This document shows positions 51,234 to 64,000 of a stretch of 64,000 nt of DNA, piece after piece; the first letter of the stretch is position 1; each line of letters starts with the position of its first letter. A program made the translations under genes and the position numbers. The stretch lies in contig NZ_WRPM01000101.1 of the NCBI RefSeq assembly GCF_009758175.1, positions 62,001-126,000 on the forward strand, given 5' to 3'. The DNA is from Nesterenkonia alkaliphila (GTDB lineage: Bacteria; Actinomycetota; Actinomycetes; Actinomycetales; Micrococcaceae). Below the pieces are notes generated by a model. That model was not told where the DNA came from. It searched no databases and was given only the letters and a program-made list of their open reading frames with translations.

Positions 51234-52468
51234 GCTGCTCCCAATGCGTCGATTCCGGGCAGGTCTTTGCCCTCCAGGTATTCCAGTGAGGCTCCGCCAC
51301 CGGTGGAGATATGACCGAAGCTGGATTCATCGAAGCCGAGCGCGCGCACTGCTGCTGCAGAGTCGCCGCCGCCAACCACGGTGAAGCCAGGGCAATCGGT
51401 AAGCGCCTGGGCCACCGCCCGGGTGCCTGCGGCGAAGGGCGCCATCTCGAAGACCCCCATGGGGCCATTCCAGAACACGGTGTTGGAGGCCGTGATCTGC
51501 CGGGCGAATGCGGCAGCGGACTCCGGCCCGATGTCCAGGCCCAGCGCCTGGTCACCATGGGCGCCGTTCTCCAGTTCACCCACCGGGAGCACCTCGTGCT
51601 CGGCATCGGCGGAGAAGCTGGCTGCCATGACGATATCGGTGGGGAAGATCAGCTGGCAGCCGTGCTTTTCGGCCAGGGCTACAAAGCTTTTGACCGTATC
51701 CAGCTTGTCCTCCTCCACCAGGGACTTGCCGATCCCGTATCCCATGGCCTTGGCGAAGGTAAAGACCATGCCGCCGCCGATCAGCAGAGCGTCAGCCTTG
51801 GGGATCAGGTTCTCGATCACCGCCAGCTTATCGGAGACCTTGGAGCCGCCAAGCACTACGGTGTAGGGCCGCTGGGGTGACCGGGTAAGCCGCTGCAGCA
51901 CTTTCAGCTCAGCGGCCACCAAATCTCCCTGGTAGGCGGGCAGCAGCTTCGCGATGTCAGTGGTGGAGGCATGGGCCCGGTGCACTGCTCCGAAGGCATC
52001 GTTGACATAGGCGCCGTTCTCCCCGGTCAATGCCGCCAGCTCGGCGGCGAACTCCGCCCGGGCGGCGGCATCCTTGGAGGTCTCACGGGGGTCGAAGCGC
52101 ACGTTCTCCAGCATGAAGATCTCGCCATCGCCCAGTTGGGCCACGGCCGCACGCGCCTCCTCACCGGCCAGCGGCAGCTGGGAGTCGATCCCGGTGACCC
52201 GGGCCTCCGTCAGCTGGCTGAGCCGGTGCGCCACCGGCTCCAGGGAGAACTCCGGATCGAAAGCACCCTTCGGCCGGCCGAGGTGAGCGGCAACGATGAC
52301 CCGTGCACCTGCCCCCGTGAGCTTCTCCAGCACCGGAAGCGAGGCGCGGATCCGCCCGTCATCGGTCACAGTGCCGTCTTTGAGCGGGACGTTGAGGTCC
52401 GAGCGGACCAGTACAGTGCGGCCGGAAACGCCCTCGGCCAGCAGATCATTCAGGGTTGAAGCGCTCAT
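51230..52468 (-). CDS. pgk: Phosphoglycerate kinase
   Basis: 412-residue two-domain kinase of lower glycolysis. Motifs: [14 protein letters not shown] at the N terminus, [33 protein letters not shown], and the C-terminal [12 protein letters not shown] 52468 follows gap by 23 nt and tpiA overlaps its end by 4 nt. Confidence 0.98.
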   Translation of the reverse strand: MSASTLNDLLAEGVSGRTVLVRSDLNVPLKDGTVTDDGRIRASLPVLEKLTGAGARVIVAAHLGRPKGAFDPEFSLEPVAHRLSQLTEARVTGIDSQLPLAGEEARAAVAQLGDGEIFMLENVRFDPRETSKDAAARAEFAAELAALTGENGAYVNDAFGAVHRAHASTTDIAKLLPAYQGDLVAAELKVLQRLTRSPQRPYTVVLGGSKVSDKLAVIENLIPKADALLIGGGMVFTFAKAMGYGIGKSLVEEDKLDTVKSFVALAEKHGCQLIFPTDIVMAASFSADAEHEVLPVGELENGAHGDQALGLDIGPESAAAFARQITASNTVFWNGPMGVFEMAPFAAGTRAVAQALTDCPGFTVVGGGDSAAAVRALGFDESSFGHISTGGGASLEYLEGKDLPGIDALGAA

Positions 52469-52491
52469 GCGTTCAGACTACCTGGAACCGG

Positions 52492-53632
<1,141 letters not shown>

Positions 53633-53681
53633 TGTGTCTGCAGAACGTGTTCAATTATCGTGTCTATTCTTCCACACCTGC

Positions 53682-53707
53682 GAGCTGGCGGCGAAGCACG
53701 CCAGCTC
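53682..53707 (-). terminator. Probable sodA terminator hairpin
   Basis: GAGCTGGCG (53682-53690) pairs with CGCCAGCTC (53699-53707), loop 8 nt, about 40 nt after the sodA stop. No T tract follows. Confidence 0.5.
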
Positions 53708-53747
53708 CTTCAGGCATGATGGCCGCGGCAGCACGGCCCAGGCTTGA

Positions 53748-54371
53748 CTATCGAGTCACCAGTTTGGCTGCGCCTTCGCGGGCTGCAGCGAAGCGGGATG
53801 CCACATCGTCCCAGTTGACGATGTTCCAGAAGGCCTTCACGTAGTCGGGCTTGACGTTCTGGTAGTCCAGGTAGAAGGCGTGCTCCCACATGTCCAGCAT
53901 CAGCAGCGGGGTGGTGGCCACCGGCACGCCGTTCTGCTGGTCGTAGAACTGCTCGATGACCAGGTTGCCGCCGATCGGCTCATAGGCCAGGATGGCCCAG
54001 CCGGAGCCCTGGATGGTCAGTGCGGCCTGGCTGAACTGATCGCGGAACTTCTCGAAGGAGCCGAAGTACTCGTTGATGGCGGCGGCGATCTCACCCTCGG
54101 GGCGCTCCTGGCCGTTGGGGGTCAGGTTCTTCCAGAAGATGGAGTGGTTGATGTGCCCGCCCAGGTTGAACTGCAGGTTCTTCAGCAGCAGCGGGGTGGA
54201 GGCGTAGTCCTCCTTCTCCCGGGCCTCGGCCAGCTTCTCCAGGGCAGTGTTGGCCCCGCCCACATAGGTGTTGTGGTGCTTGGAGTGGTGCAGCTCCATG
54301 ATGCGTCCGGAGATATGGGGCTCCAAGGCGCCGTAGTCGTAGTCAAGCTCAGGAAGGGTGTACTCAGCCAT
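53748..54371 (-). CDS. sodA: Superoxide dismutase (Mn/Fe)
   Basis: 207-residue cytosolic enzyme dismuting superoxide. Metal ligands sit in [23 protein letters not shown], and [19 protein letters not shown]. Manganese or iron use cannot be told surely, but the GGHINHS/DMWEHAYYLD-type context is usual for Mn enzymes of actinobacteria. Strong ribosome site AAGGAGG 5 nt before ATG 54371. A minus-strand TAGGAT (54423-54428) is a possible -10. Lies between whiA and gap, an arrangement I associate with Micrococcaceae. Confidence 0.97.
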   Translation of the reverse strand: MAEYTLPELDYDYGALEPHISGRIMELHHSKHHNTYVGGANTALEKLAEAREKEDYASTPLLLKNLQFNLGGHINHSIFWKNLTPNGQERPEGEIAAAINEYFGSFEKFRDQFSQAALTIQGSGWAILAYEPIGGNLVIEQFYDQQNGVPVATTPLLMLDMWEHAFYLDYQNVKPDYVKAFWNIVNWDDVASRFAAAREGAAKLVTR

Positions 54372-54501
54372 GCGTTCCTCCTTGTGACGGAATGGTTCGA
54401 GGTCAAAGCCCCGCTGCCTCCAATCCTATGTGCCTGCGCTGCTGCGCATAAGGGGGTGAAGGACTGTGACGTGCCCTGTTCACGAACAGATTAACGGGGA
54501 A

Positions 54502-55479
54502 TTATTCCAGCATGTCCTCGGTGACATTGGCGTCTGTTCCCGGGATGCTCTTCTCCTGGGCGCGCTTATCCGCCATCGCCAGCAGGCGGCGGATCCGCCC
54601 GGCGATGGCGTCCTTGGTCATCGGCGGGTCAGCCAGCCGGCCGAGTTCGTCCAGGGAGGCCTGCTTATGCTCCAGGCGCAGCCTGCCGGCGTACTCCAGG
54701 TGCTCAGGCACCTCATCGGCCAGGATCTCCAGGGCCCGCTCCACCCGTGCCCCTGCCGCCACGGCGGCCTGGGCGGACCGGCGCAGGTTGGCGTCGTCGA
54801 AATTTGCCAGCCGGTTGGCGGAGGCCCGGTGCTCGCGGCGCTGGCGGCGCTCCTCCCAGACGTTCAGGGTCTTATGGGCTCCCATGGCTGTGAGCAGCTT
54901 GGCGATGGACTCCGCGTCGCGGATCACCACCCGGTCAGCGTTGCGCACTTCGCGGGCCTTGGCCATGATCTCGAGCCGACGGGCAGCCCCCACCAGGGCC
55001 AGGGCGGCCTCCGGGCCGGGACAGGTGACTTCCAGAGAGCAGGAGCGCCCGGGCTCGGTCAGTGAACCATGGGCCAGAAAAGCACCGCGCCAGGCGGAGA
55101 CCGCATCGGCCACGGAGCCGTTGACGATCACTGCAGGCAGTCCGCGCACCGGGCGTCCGCGGCCATCGATCAGGCCGGTCTGACGAGCCAGGGCATCCCC
55201 CTCGCGCACCACCCTGACCACGTACCGGGAACCTCGCTTGAGCCCGTTGCCGGCGACTACGATGACCTCGCAGCGGTGCCCGTAGATCTCAGCCAGAGCG
55301 GTGCGCAGCCGGCGCGCGGCCTGGGCGTGATCCACCTCTGCCTCGATCACCACTCGCCGGGCCACTACATGCAGGCCACCGGCGAAGCGCAGCATGGCGG
55401 AGACTTCAGCCTTGCGCTCGGAGGTGGTTTTGACCTCCACCCGGGAGAGTTCGTCTTTGACCGATTCGGTCAGCGCCAT
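54502..55479 (-). CDS. whiA: Sporulation/division regulator WhiA
   Basis: 325-residue DNA-binding protein with an N-terminal LAGLIDADG-like domain in two parts ([37 protein letters not shown]) and a C-terminal HTH ([25 protein letters not shown]). WhiA activates division genes in Streptomyces sporulation and influences division in non-sporulating species. ATG 55479 has GAGGA 9 nt upstream. Part of the conserved rapZ-yvcK-whiA run. Confidence 0.96.
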   Translation of the reverse strand: MALTESVKDELSRVEVKTTSERKAEVSAMLRFAGGLHVVARRVVIEAEVDHAQAARRLRTALAEIYGHRCEVIVVAGNGLKRGSRYVVRVVREGDALARQTGLIDGRGRPVRGLPAVIVNGSVADAVSAWRGAFLAHGSLTEPGRSCSLEVTCPGPEAALALVGAARRLEIMAKAREVRNADRVVIRDAESIAKLLTAMGAHKTLNVWEERRQRREHRASANRLANFDDANLRRSAQAAVAAGARVERALEILADEVPEHLEYAGRLRLEHKQASLDELGRLADPPMTKDAIAGRIRRLLAMADKRAQEKSIPGTDANVTEDMLE

Positions 55480-55546
55480 GGGTATCTGGTCCTCGTGTGG
55501 GTCGTCGGGTTCAGCAGTGCTGGTGAGCGTGGGCCATTAGAGTATC

Positions 55547-56563
55547 TCAGCCGTGGAACACCTCGCTGAAGGCGATGGCCAGGCGCAGCGGATCATGCAC
55601 CTCCGGCTGAGACTCCCGGCGCACTTTGGCGTAGGTGATCTCAGCGCCGAGCCTGGCGGCGGCGGCCTGGAAGCTCTCACGCTCGGACTCGGCCACTGAT
55701 CGCGGGTCGGCGATCACCGCGTCGATGCGCAGGCCGGGGGCGCAGCGGGCCAGTACGTCCAGATGGTCGGCCGGGCTCATGCCGAACGTCTCGTCAGTGT
55801 CTAGTTTGAGGTTCATCACTATGCAGCGCTTGGCCTCGGTCTCGGCCACCGCACTGCGCAGTCCCGGCAGCAGCAGGTGCGGCAACACCGATGTGTACCA
55901 GGAACCGGGGCCCAGCACCACCCAGTCTGAGAGTTCGATGGCGGTGACCGCCTCCACGCTGGGCTCGGCCTCCTCGGGGTGCAGCCGGACATCGCTGAGC
56001 GCTCCGCGGTTGCCGGCCCGGGCGAGCTCGGCCTGGGAAGTGACCCGCACCGGTTCCTCCCCGCCGCGCGGCTGGACTAATCCGGAGAGGGTCAGCGGGG
56101 TGCGCGACATCGGCAGCACCTGGCCGCGGGCGCCCAGCAGGGCTCCGGCCCAGCGCAGCCCGTCCACTGGATCGCCCAGCAGCTCCCAAAGCGCGACTAT
56201 GAGCAGGTTGCCCATGGCGTGATCGTCAAGGGTTCCGCTCACCCCCTCCTTGGATCGGAACCGGTGCTGCATCACATCAGCCCAGGTGCGCCCCCAGTCG
56301 GTGTCATCGCACAGTGCGGTCAGGGCCATCCGCAGGTCCCCCGGCGGCAGCACGTCCATGTCCTTGCGCAGCCGCCCGGAGGAGCCGCCGTCATCAGCCA
56401 CGGTGCACACCGCAGTGAGGTGCTCGGCGGCCACAATGCGCAGCGCCTTCAGGGTGGCCGAGAGTCCGTGGCCTCCGCCCAGGGCGGTGACCCGGAAGGA
56501 GGAGCGGCTCACCGGGAGCACCGGCTGGGAGAAAGTTGGCAGCGGACCTGTGAGCTGGGTCAT
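55547..56563 (-). CDS. yvcK: YvcK/CofD-like gluconeogenesis factor
   Basis: 338-residue protein of the GlmR/YvcK family: N-terminal TALGGGHGLSATLKALR, VADDGGSSGRLRKDMDVLPPGDLR, and VLGPGSWYTSVLPHLL. In Bacillus it binds UDP-GlcNAc and directs carbon to the cell wall; in mycobacteria the homologue CuvA is phosphorylated. ATG 56563 with GAGGAG upstream, 18 nt after rapZ. Confidence 0.95.
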   Translation of the reverse strand: MTQLTGPLPTFSQPVLPVSRSSFRVTALGGGHGLSATLKALRIVAAEHLTAVCTVADDGGSSGRLRKDMDVLPPGDLRMALTALCDDTDWGRTWADVMQHRFRSKEGVSGTLDDHAMGNLLIVALWELLGDPVDGLRWAGALLGARGQVLPMSRTPLTLSGLVQPRGGEEPVRVTSQAELARAGNRGALSDVRLHPEEAEPSVEAVTAIELSDWVVLGPGSWYTSVLPHLLLPGLRSAVAETEAKRCIVMNLKLDTDETFGMSPADHLDVLARCAPGLRIDAVIADPRSVAESERESFQAAAARLGAEITYAKVRRESQPEVHDPLRLAIAFSEVFHG

Positions 56564-56581
56564 CGTATGCGCTCCTCGAGC

Positions 56582-57472
56582 CTATTCTCGGCCCAGGTCC
56601 CGGTGGACCACGTTGACGGTGACACTGGGCAGCTGGGCCAGCCGGCGGGCCAGTTCCTCGCTGATCGCCACTGAGCGGTGCTTGCCGCCGGTGCAGCCCA
56701 CTGCCAGGGTGGCGTAGTGCTTATTCTCGCGCCGGTAACCTTCCAGTACGGGTTTCAGCGCCTCCACATAGCGGTCCACAAATTCACCGGCTCCCTCATT
56801 GACCAGTACGTATTCGCGGACTGTGGCATCCTGCCCGGTGAGCGGGCGCAGCTCGGGCACCCAGTGCGGGTTGGGGATGAACCGCACATCGGCCACATAG
56901 TTGGCATCGGCCGGCACTCCGTATTTGAACCCGAAGCTCATGACGTTCAGCCGCAGCGTGATCGGTCCGTCCTCGTTGAACAGCTCGTTGATAGTATTGG
57001 CCAGGCCGTGCACGTTCAGCTCAGTGGTGTCAATGACCATATCGGCCTGGTCCTTCACCGGGGCCAGGAGTTCCCGTTCGGCGTGGATGCCCTGCAGAAT
57101 GCGCCCATCGCCCTGCAGCGGATGCGGGCGCCGGCCCTGTTCGAACCTACGCACCAGCAGCTCATCGCTGGCCTCGAGGTAGAGCACCCGGTAGGTGATG
57201 CCGGCTGCGGCGATCTGCGCCAGCCCTTCCTGCATGGAGGAGTAGAGGCGGCGGCTGCGAGCGTCCAGGACCACGGCCAGTTTCTGCACTGACCCCGGAT
57301 TGCGGGCCACCAGGTCCATCATGGTGGAGATCAGCTCCGGGGGCAGCCCCTCCACCACATACCAGCCGGTGTCCTCCAGGGCGTGGGCGGCGGTGGTCCG
57401 CCCGGCACCGGACATGCCGGTGACGATCAGAAGTTCATTCTCGGGGGGCTTCACCGGTGACAGCTCGCTCAT
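56582..57472 (-). CDS. rapZ: RNase adapter / nucleotide-binding protein RapZ
   Basis: 296-residue P-loop protein. Walker A is GMSGAGRTTAAHALED, with arginine in place of the usual lysine as often in actinobacteria; other motifs are VVLDARSRRLYSSM, VNVMSFGFKYGVPADANYV-like FGFKYG segment, and the C-terminal TLAVGCTGGKHRSVAISEEL. In E. coli it tunes GlmS through small RNAs; that RNA circuit is not known here. Starts 9 nt after the uvrC stop. Confidence 0.95.
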   Translation of the reverse strand: MSELSPVKPPENELLIVTGMSGAGRTTAAHALEDTGWYVVEGLPPELISTMMDLVARNPGSVQKLAVVLDARSRRLYSSMQEGLAQIAAAGITYRVLYLEASDELLVRRFEQGRRPHPLQGDGRILQGIHAERELLAPVKDQADMVIDTTELNVHGLANTINELFNEDGPITLRLNVMSFGFKYGVPADANYVADVRFIPNPHWVPELRPLTGQDATVREYVLVNEGAGEFVDRYVEALKPVLEGYRRENKHYATLAVGCTGGKHRSVAISEELARRLAQLPSVTVNVVHRDLGRE

Positions 57473-57481
57473 GGTTCAACC

Positions 57482-59365
57482 CTACTGTGCCCCGGGCTCG
57501 GCGCGCAGGTGCTCCAGGATGCGCTGAGCGGTTTCCAGCCCGACGCCGGGCACCTCAGCAATCTGCTCAGCACTGGCCTTGGTCAGGTTCGCCACCGAGC
57601 CGAAGTGGGCCACCACAGCGGCCCGCCGCTTGGGACCCAGGCCGGGCACCTCGTCCAGGGCAGAGGCGGTCATTTTCTTAGAGCGGGCGGTGCGGTGGTA
57701 GGCGATGGCGAAGCGGTGGGCCTCATCGCGGATCCGCTGCAGCATGTAGAGCGCCTCGGAGGTCCGTGGCAGCACCAGGGGAAAATCATCCTCAGGCAGC
57801 CAGACCTCCTCGAGCCGTTTGGCCAGGCCCACCACCGGCATCTCGGTGAGTCCGAGCTCGTCCAGGGCCTTACGGGCCGTGTTGACCTGGGGCTGGCCGC
57901 CGTCCACCACCACCAGGGAGGGCGGGTAGGCGAACTTTCCGGGGTCGTCTACATCGAGCTCGGCTGATTCCTCCAGGTACTTGCGGAACCGCCGGGTGAG
58001 CACATCGTGCATGGCGGAGGTGTCATCGCGGGCAGCCTCGCCGCGGATGCTGAACCGCCGGTAGTCCTTCTTTTTGGGCAGCCCGTCCTCCAGCACCACC
58101 ATCGAGGCCACCACATTGGTGCCTGAGGTGTGTGAGATGTCGAAGCATTCGATCCGCAGCAGCGGCTCGGAGAGGTCCAGGTGCTCCTGCAGCTCGCGCA
58201 GGGCCGCGGAGCGGGTGGTGATATCGCTGGAGCGGCGGGCTTTGTGCAGAGACAGGGCCTGGTCTGCGTTCTCCTTCACCGTGCCCAGCAGAGCGGCCTT
58301 GTCCCCCCGCTGTGGGACCCGCAGGCTGACTCTGGCTCCCCGCCGGGCGCTGAGCCATTCGGTGAGATCCTGGTGATTCTCCGGCAGGGCGGGCACCAGT
58401 ACCTCCCGTGGGATGCGTTCGGTGTCCGGCATATCACCGTAGACCTGCAGGATCAGCTGCTCTGCCAGCCCGGCGTCGTCGGTCTCCTCCACCTTCTCCG
58501 AGATCCAGCCGCGCTGGCCGCGGATCCGGCCCTGGCGCACGTGGAAGACCTGGGCGGAGACTTCCAGCTCATCCTGGGCGAAGGCAAAGATATCGGCCTC
58601 GGTATCTTCGGTCAGCACCACAGCATTGCGTTCGAAGACCCGGCGCAGCGCCTCCAGATCATCCCGGTGCCGGGCAGCGTCCTCATACCGCAGCTCTGCC
58701 ACAGCCTGTTTCATCTGCGCCTCAATGCGGCGCAGATGCGGACCGGGCCGCCCGGCCATCACCTCTACGAACTCCTCGGCCAGTCTGCGGTGGTCCTCCA
58801 CGGAGATGTTCCCCACGCAGGGGGCGGCGCATTTGTCGATATAGCCCAGCAGGCAGGGCCGCCCGGAGGCCTCGGCGCGTTTGTACACCCCCGCGGAGCA
58901 GGACCGGACGGGGAAGACCCGCAGCATCGTGTCCACGGTTTCGCGGATGGCCTTGGCGGGGTGGAAGGGACCGAAGTACTTGACCCCGGGCTTCTTGTCC
59001 CCGCGCATAACCTGGACCCGGGGGACCTTCTCGTTCATGGTCACGGCCAGGTAGGGGTAGGACTTATCGTCCCGGTACATGATGTTGAACCGCGGGGTGT
59101 GCTGCTTGATCCAGGTGTACTCCAGTTGGATGGCCTCCAGCTCGGAGCCCACCACGGTCCATTCCACACTGGCAGCAGCATGCACCATGGCGTAGGTCTT
59201 GGGGTGCAGCTGGTTGACCGATGTGAAGTAGGAGTTCAGCCTGGCCCGCAGGTTCTTGGCCTTGCCCACGTAGATGACCCGCCCGTGCGGGTCGATGAAC
59301 CGGTAGACCCCCGGGTTGGTGGGGATCTCCCCTGGCTTGGGCCGGTAGTCGGCTGGGTCAGCCAT
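57482..59365 (-). CDS. uvrC: Excinuclease ABC subunit C
   Basis: 627-residue endonuclease making both incisions in nucleotide excision repair. Domains in order: GIY-YIG nuclease (PGVYRFIDPHGRVIYVGKAKNLRARL, residues 17-45), a cysteine-containing middle with GYIDKCAAPCVG, UvrBC-interacting helix (about 210-245), RNase H-like nuclease (IECFDISHTSGTNVVASMVV), and tandem HhH at the C terminus (LDEVPGLGPKRRAAVVAHFG). Start ATG 59365 overlaps the acyltransferase gene by 8 nt. The link to rapZ-yvcK-whiA downstream is conserved. Confidence 0.97.
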   Translation of the reverse strand: MADPADYRPKPGEIPTNPGVYRFIDPHGRVIYVGKAKNLRARLNSYFTSVNQLHPKTYAMVHAAASVEWTVVGSELEAIQLEYTWIKQHTPRFNIMYRDDKSYPYLAVTMNEKVPRVQVMRGDKKPGVKYFGPFHPAKAIRETVDTMLRVFPVRSCSAGVYKRAEASGRPCLLGYIDKCAAPCVGNISVEDHRRLAEEFVEVMAGRPGPHLRRIEAQMKQAVAELRYEDAARHRDDLEALRRVFERNAVVLTEDTEADIFAFAQDELEVSAQVFHVRQGRIRGQRGWISEKVEETDDAGLAEQLILQVYGDMPDTERIPREVLVPALPENHQDLTEWLSARRGARVSLRVPQRGDKAALLGTVKENADQALSLHKARRSSDITTRSAALRELQEHLDLSEPLLRIECFDISHTSGTNVVASMVVLEDGLPKKKDYRRFSIRGEAARDDTSAMHDVLTRRFRKYLEESAELDVDDPGKFAYPPSLVVVDGGQPQVNTARKALDELGLTEMPVVGLAKRLEEVWLPEDDFPLVLPRTSEALYMLQRIRDEAHRFAIAYHRTARSKKMTASALDEVPGLGPKRRAAVVAHFGSVANLTKASAEQIAEVPGVGLETAQRILEHLRAEPGAQ

Positions 59366-60092
59366 CGTCTCCCTTGGTGGGGCGGGCGTTGTAGCTGTCC
59401 ACCCGTTCCTGCCCGGAGAGTGCGGCGATGGCGTCCATCACCGCACTGGTGGCTTCTTTGCGGGGTTTCATGGAGTGCTTCTCGCCCAGCTTCTCGAACT
59501 GCAGGGGCTCACCGACGTGCATCTCGAACTTCGCCGGGCGCATCGTGTTCTTATCCGGCGGCTGCAGCTTCTCGGTGCCGCGCAGGCCCACCGGGACCAC
59601 CGGCGCACCGGTGGCCAGGGCCAGCCAGCCGACTCCATTCTTGCCCCGGTAGAGCCGCCCGTCGCGGCTGCGGGTGCCCTCAGGGTAGATCCCCACCCCG
59701 TGGCCTGAGTTGATGATACTGGTCAGCCCGTAGAGCGCCTCCACCGCTCCGGACTGCTTGTCCCGGTCCACCGGCACCGAGCCGAAGGATTCGAAGAAGA
59801 ACCGCATGCCCCTGCCCCGCAGTCCGGGCTGGGTGAAGTACTCGGCTTTGGCGAAGAAGCTGACCGCACGCGGGAAGATGCCTTGGATGAGCACTGAGTC
59901 GAGGAAGCTCAGGTGGTTGGAGGCCACAATGAACCCACCGGACTCCGGGACGTTCTCCAGCCCGGTGACTGTGGGCCGGCAGAGCAGCCGTATAGTGCGC
60001 CCGCCGATGCGGCGGATGCGTTCCTGGCCGGCGGTGCGGCCTTCTACTACCGCGGTGCCATCTGGGGTCTCGGGTTCAGTGGTCATCGGCAT
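59358..60092 (-). CDS. 1-acyl-glycerol-3-phosphate acyltransferase family protein
   Basis: 244-residue PlsC-type acyltransferase: HX4D motif NHLSFLD (about residue 59), VDRDKQSG, and the glycerol-phosphate motif YPEGTRSRDG. It would form phosphatidic acid or a related lipid at the inner membrane face. ATG 60092 and ATG 60086 are both possible; TAAGCT (60096-60101, minus strand) lies just upstream. Sits between uvrA and uvrC with an 8-nt overlap into uvrC. Confidence 0.92.
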   Translation of the reverse strand: MPMTTEPETPDGTAVVEGRTAGQERIRRIGGRTIRLLCRPTVTGLENVPESGGFIVASNHLSFLDSVLIQGIFPRAVSFFAKAEYFTQPGLRGRGMRFFFESFGSVPVDRDKQSGAVEALYGLTSIINSGHGVGIYPEGTRSRDGRLYRGKNGVGWLALATGAPVVPVGLRGTEKLQPPDKNTMRPAKFEMHVGEPLQFEKLGEKHSMKPRKEATSAVMDAIAALSGQERVDSYNARPTKGDDG

Positions 60093-60135
60093 AGAAGCTT
60101 AGCAACAGTGCTGGCCTTGAAGTCGGCACATCGTT

Positions 60136-63045
<2,910 letters not shown>

Positions 63046-63051
63046 CGCTCA

Positions 63052-63067
63052 TCGAACATGTATTCGA
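63052..63067. promoter_or_regulatory. LexA (SOS) box at uvrA
   Basis: TCGAACATGTATTCGA differs from the actinobacterial consensus TCGAAC-N4-GTTCGA at one position. It lies 6 nt before the uvrA GTG and about 37 nt before the divergent ATG, so LexA could repress uvrA and possibly the opposite gene too. Confidence 0.75.
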
Positions 63068-63091
63068 CACGCGAGGCTCAGGTGCGGCGCA

Positions 63092-63104
63092 TACACTGGA
63101 GCCC
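63092..63104 (+). promoter_or_regulatory. -10 element for the metallo-hydrolase gene, leaderless start
   Basis: TACACT (63092-63097) with 7 nt to ATG 63105. The SOS box is 25 nt upstream, near the -35 region. Confidence 0.4.
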
Positions 63105-63773
63105 ATGCCTGCGGAAAGCTCTCTGATCTACGACCTGCCCGCTGTGACCCTGAGACGCATCACTGTCAGCGAAATGGGCAATAACGTGTATCTGCTCACC
63201 GCCAAGAAGTCTGGGGTGCAGCTGCTGATCGACGCCGCTGACGAGCCAGAGGCGATCCGGTCGATGATCGCTGAGGCGGCTGCGGACACCCCCTGCTCCC
63301 CCGTGCTGCGGGCGGTGCTGACCACCCATCAGCACTGGGACCATATCCGGGCACTGCCCGAGTTCGCCGCAGTCCCGGGGGTTGAGCTGGCGGCGGGGTA
63401 CGACGACGCCACGGCCATCGAGTCGGAGACTGAGGTGAGCATTGACCGCCGCCTCACCCATGAGGACACCGTCTCCTATGACGGCATCAGCCTAGAGGTC
63501 ATCCACCTGCGCGGGCACACTCCGGGCTCAGTGGCCTTTGTGTACCCCGTGGAGGACGGACCCACCCATATCTTCACCGGTGATTCGCTCTTCCCCGGCG
63601 GGGTGGGCAAGACCGTCAGCGATGAGGACTTCCGGCGGCTGATCGATGATGTGGAGACCCGCCTCTTTGGGCAGTTCCCCGATGACACGGTGGTCCATCC
63701 CGGGCACGGGGATCCCACCACGCTGGGTGCCGAGCGGCCCCAGCTGGCCCACTGGCGCGAGCGCGGCTGGTGA
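63105..63773 (+). CDS. Metallo-beta-lactamase-fold hydrolase (glyoxalase II-like)
   Basis: 222-residue zinc hydrolase. The MBL motif is [12 protein letters not shown], with further metal ligands in [19 protein letters not shown], and [10 protein letters not shown]. Small size and the HTPGS segment fit glyoxalase II or mycothiol/persulfide-type thioesterases; substrate not known. ATG 63105 sits 7 nt after TACACT. Its stop overlaps the helicase start (GTGA), so the two are coupled. Confidence 0.9.
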   Translation: MPAESSLIYDLPAVTLRRITVSEMGNNVYLLTAKKSGVQLLIDAADEPEAIRSMIAEAAADTPCSPVLRAVLTTHQHWDHIRALPEFAAVPGVELAAGYDDATAIESETEVSIDRRLTHEDTVSYDGISLEVIHLRGHTPGSVAFVYPVEDGPTHIFTGDSLFPGGVGKTVSDEDFRRLIDDVETRLFGQFPDDTVVHPGHGDPTTLGAERPQLAHWRERGW

Positions 63774-64000
63774 GTCCGCAGCCGATGCCCTCGCCCTCCA
63801 GCACCGCAGCCGCACGACTCGAGGTCCCCGGCGGCTGGGGCACCCCCACTCCCGAGCAGCTCTTTGACGCCTTCACTCAGTGGGTGGCCTCCCGGGGTAT
63901 GAGCCTCTATCCCGCCCAGGAGGATGCTGTCCTGGAGTTGGCTGACGGCAACCATGTGATCATGGCGACTCCCACCGGTTCGGGCAAGTCCATGGTGGCC
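63770..64000 (+). CDS. DEAD/DEAH-box helicase, N-terminal part
   Basis: First 77 codons of a gene leaving the window. The reading contains LFDAFTQWVASRGMSLYPAQEDAVLEL (Q-motif-like entry) and the Walker A ATPTGSGKSMVA, as in actinobacterial superfamily 2 helicases of the type carrying a DUF3516 C-terminal region; that later part is not visible. GTG 63770 gives a GTGA overlap with the preceding gene and is preferred; ATG 63785 is the alternative. Being behind a promoter next to the uvrA SOS box, a role in nucleic-acid repair is possible but inferred. Confidence 0.85.
   Translation, partial: MSPQPMPSPSSTAAARLEVPGGWGTPTPEQLFDAFTQWVASRGMSLYPAQEDAVLELADGNHVIMATPTGSGKSMVA

Noticed and set aside
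54372-54501. Possible riboswitch or leader RNA before sodA
   Set aside because: Only a plausible -10 and strong ribosome site are seen; no conserved structure recognised.
58181-59713. Open frame of 510 codons on the plus strand, antisense to uvrC
   Set aside because: No recognisable domain; low-complexity G/H/V/L-rich product typical of the complementary frame of GC-rich genes. uvrC on the other strand is unmistakable.

Overview
This window is 64 kb of high-GC chromosome from an actinomycete, most likely order Micrococcales, family Micrococcaceae; Nesterenkonia or a relative would fit, but the genus is inference. The grounds are: mycothiol ligase mshC, a Pup island with a naturally fused pafBC, whiA next to yvcK and rapZ, a pentose-phosphate operon of the actinobacterial type, DUF5703 and DUF222/HNH proteins, a LexA box of the TCGAAC-N4-GTTCGA type, and many likely leaderless starts. 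I see no prophage, transposon, CRISPR array or rRNA operon. No stretch longer than about 280 bases lacks a gene; the larger gaps are described as features.

Layout. 1-7319: fatty-acid metabolism (start of a FadB-like protein, a thiolase-FabG-MaoC operon), dxs for isoprenoid precursors, and an acidic lipoprotein. 7435-12106: acyl-CoA oxidase-like enzyme, then pepN converging on it. 12145-15538: three-gene operon of ATP-grasp, alpha-E and transglutaminase-like proteins, whose true chemistry is not established. 15522-27031 (minus strand): HAD phosphatase, trmI, arc, dop, pup, pafA, two FKBP prolyl isomerases, pafBC, tatA, tatC. This is the Pup tagging system with its usual companions but no 20S proteasome genes. 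27075-31221: PAC2 protein, mshC, two small conserved proteins, an M20 peptidase. 31343-36489: DUF222/HNH protein, 3-methyladenine glycosylase, a CmtR-like metal sensor with its P-type ATPase, tRNA-Leu(GAG), ribosomal protein L31 type B. 36769-41096: AbgT transporter, TauE/SafE permease, ABC ATPase, serB.

41209-48679 (plus strand) is tkt-tal-pgi-zwf-pgl, lacking the opcA gene normally found between zwf and pgl. It converges on a minus-strand unit, 48915-57472, of rapZ-yvcK-whiA, sodA, gap-pgk-tpiA-secG and a membrane-anchored serine hydrolase. 57482-63045 holds uvrC, an acyltransferase and uvrA (minus strand). A metallo-beta-lactamase-fold protein and the start of a DEAD/DEAH helicase run away from uvrA on the plus strand, with a LexA-type SOS box in the shared promoter region.

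Themes. (1) Three fatty-acid transcription units share a TTACYSRYCRGTM-like sequence at their promoters, suggesting one TetR-type regulator encoded elsewhere. (2) DNA-damage functions recur: uvrA with an SOS box, uvrC, tag, and PafBC, which controls a LexA-independent response. (3) At least ten genes have a TANNNT hexamer exactly 6-7 nt before the start codon, the mark of leaderless mRNA. (4) Gene packing is tight, with ATGA/GTGA overlaps inside operons and three tail-to-tail overlaps between convergent genes.
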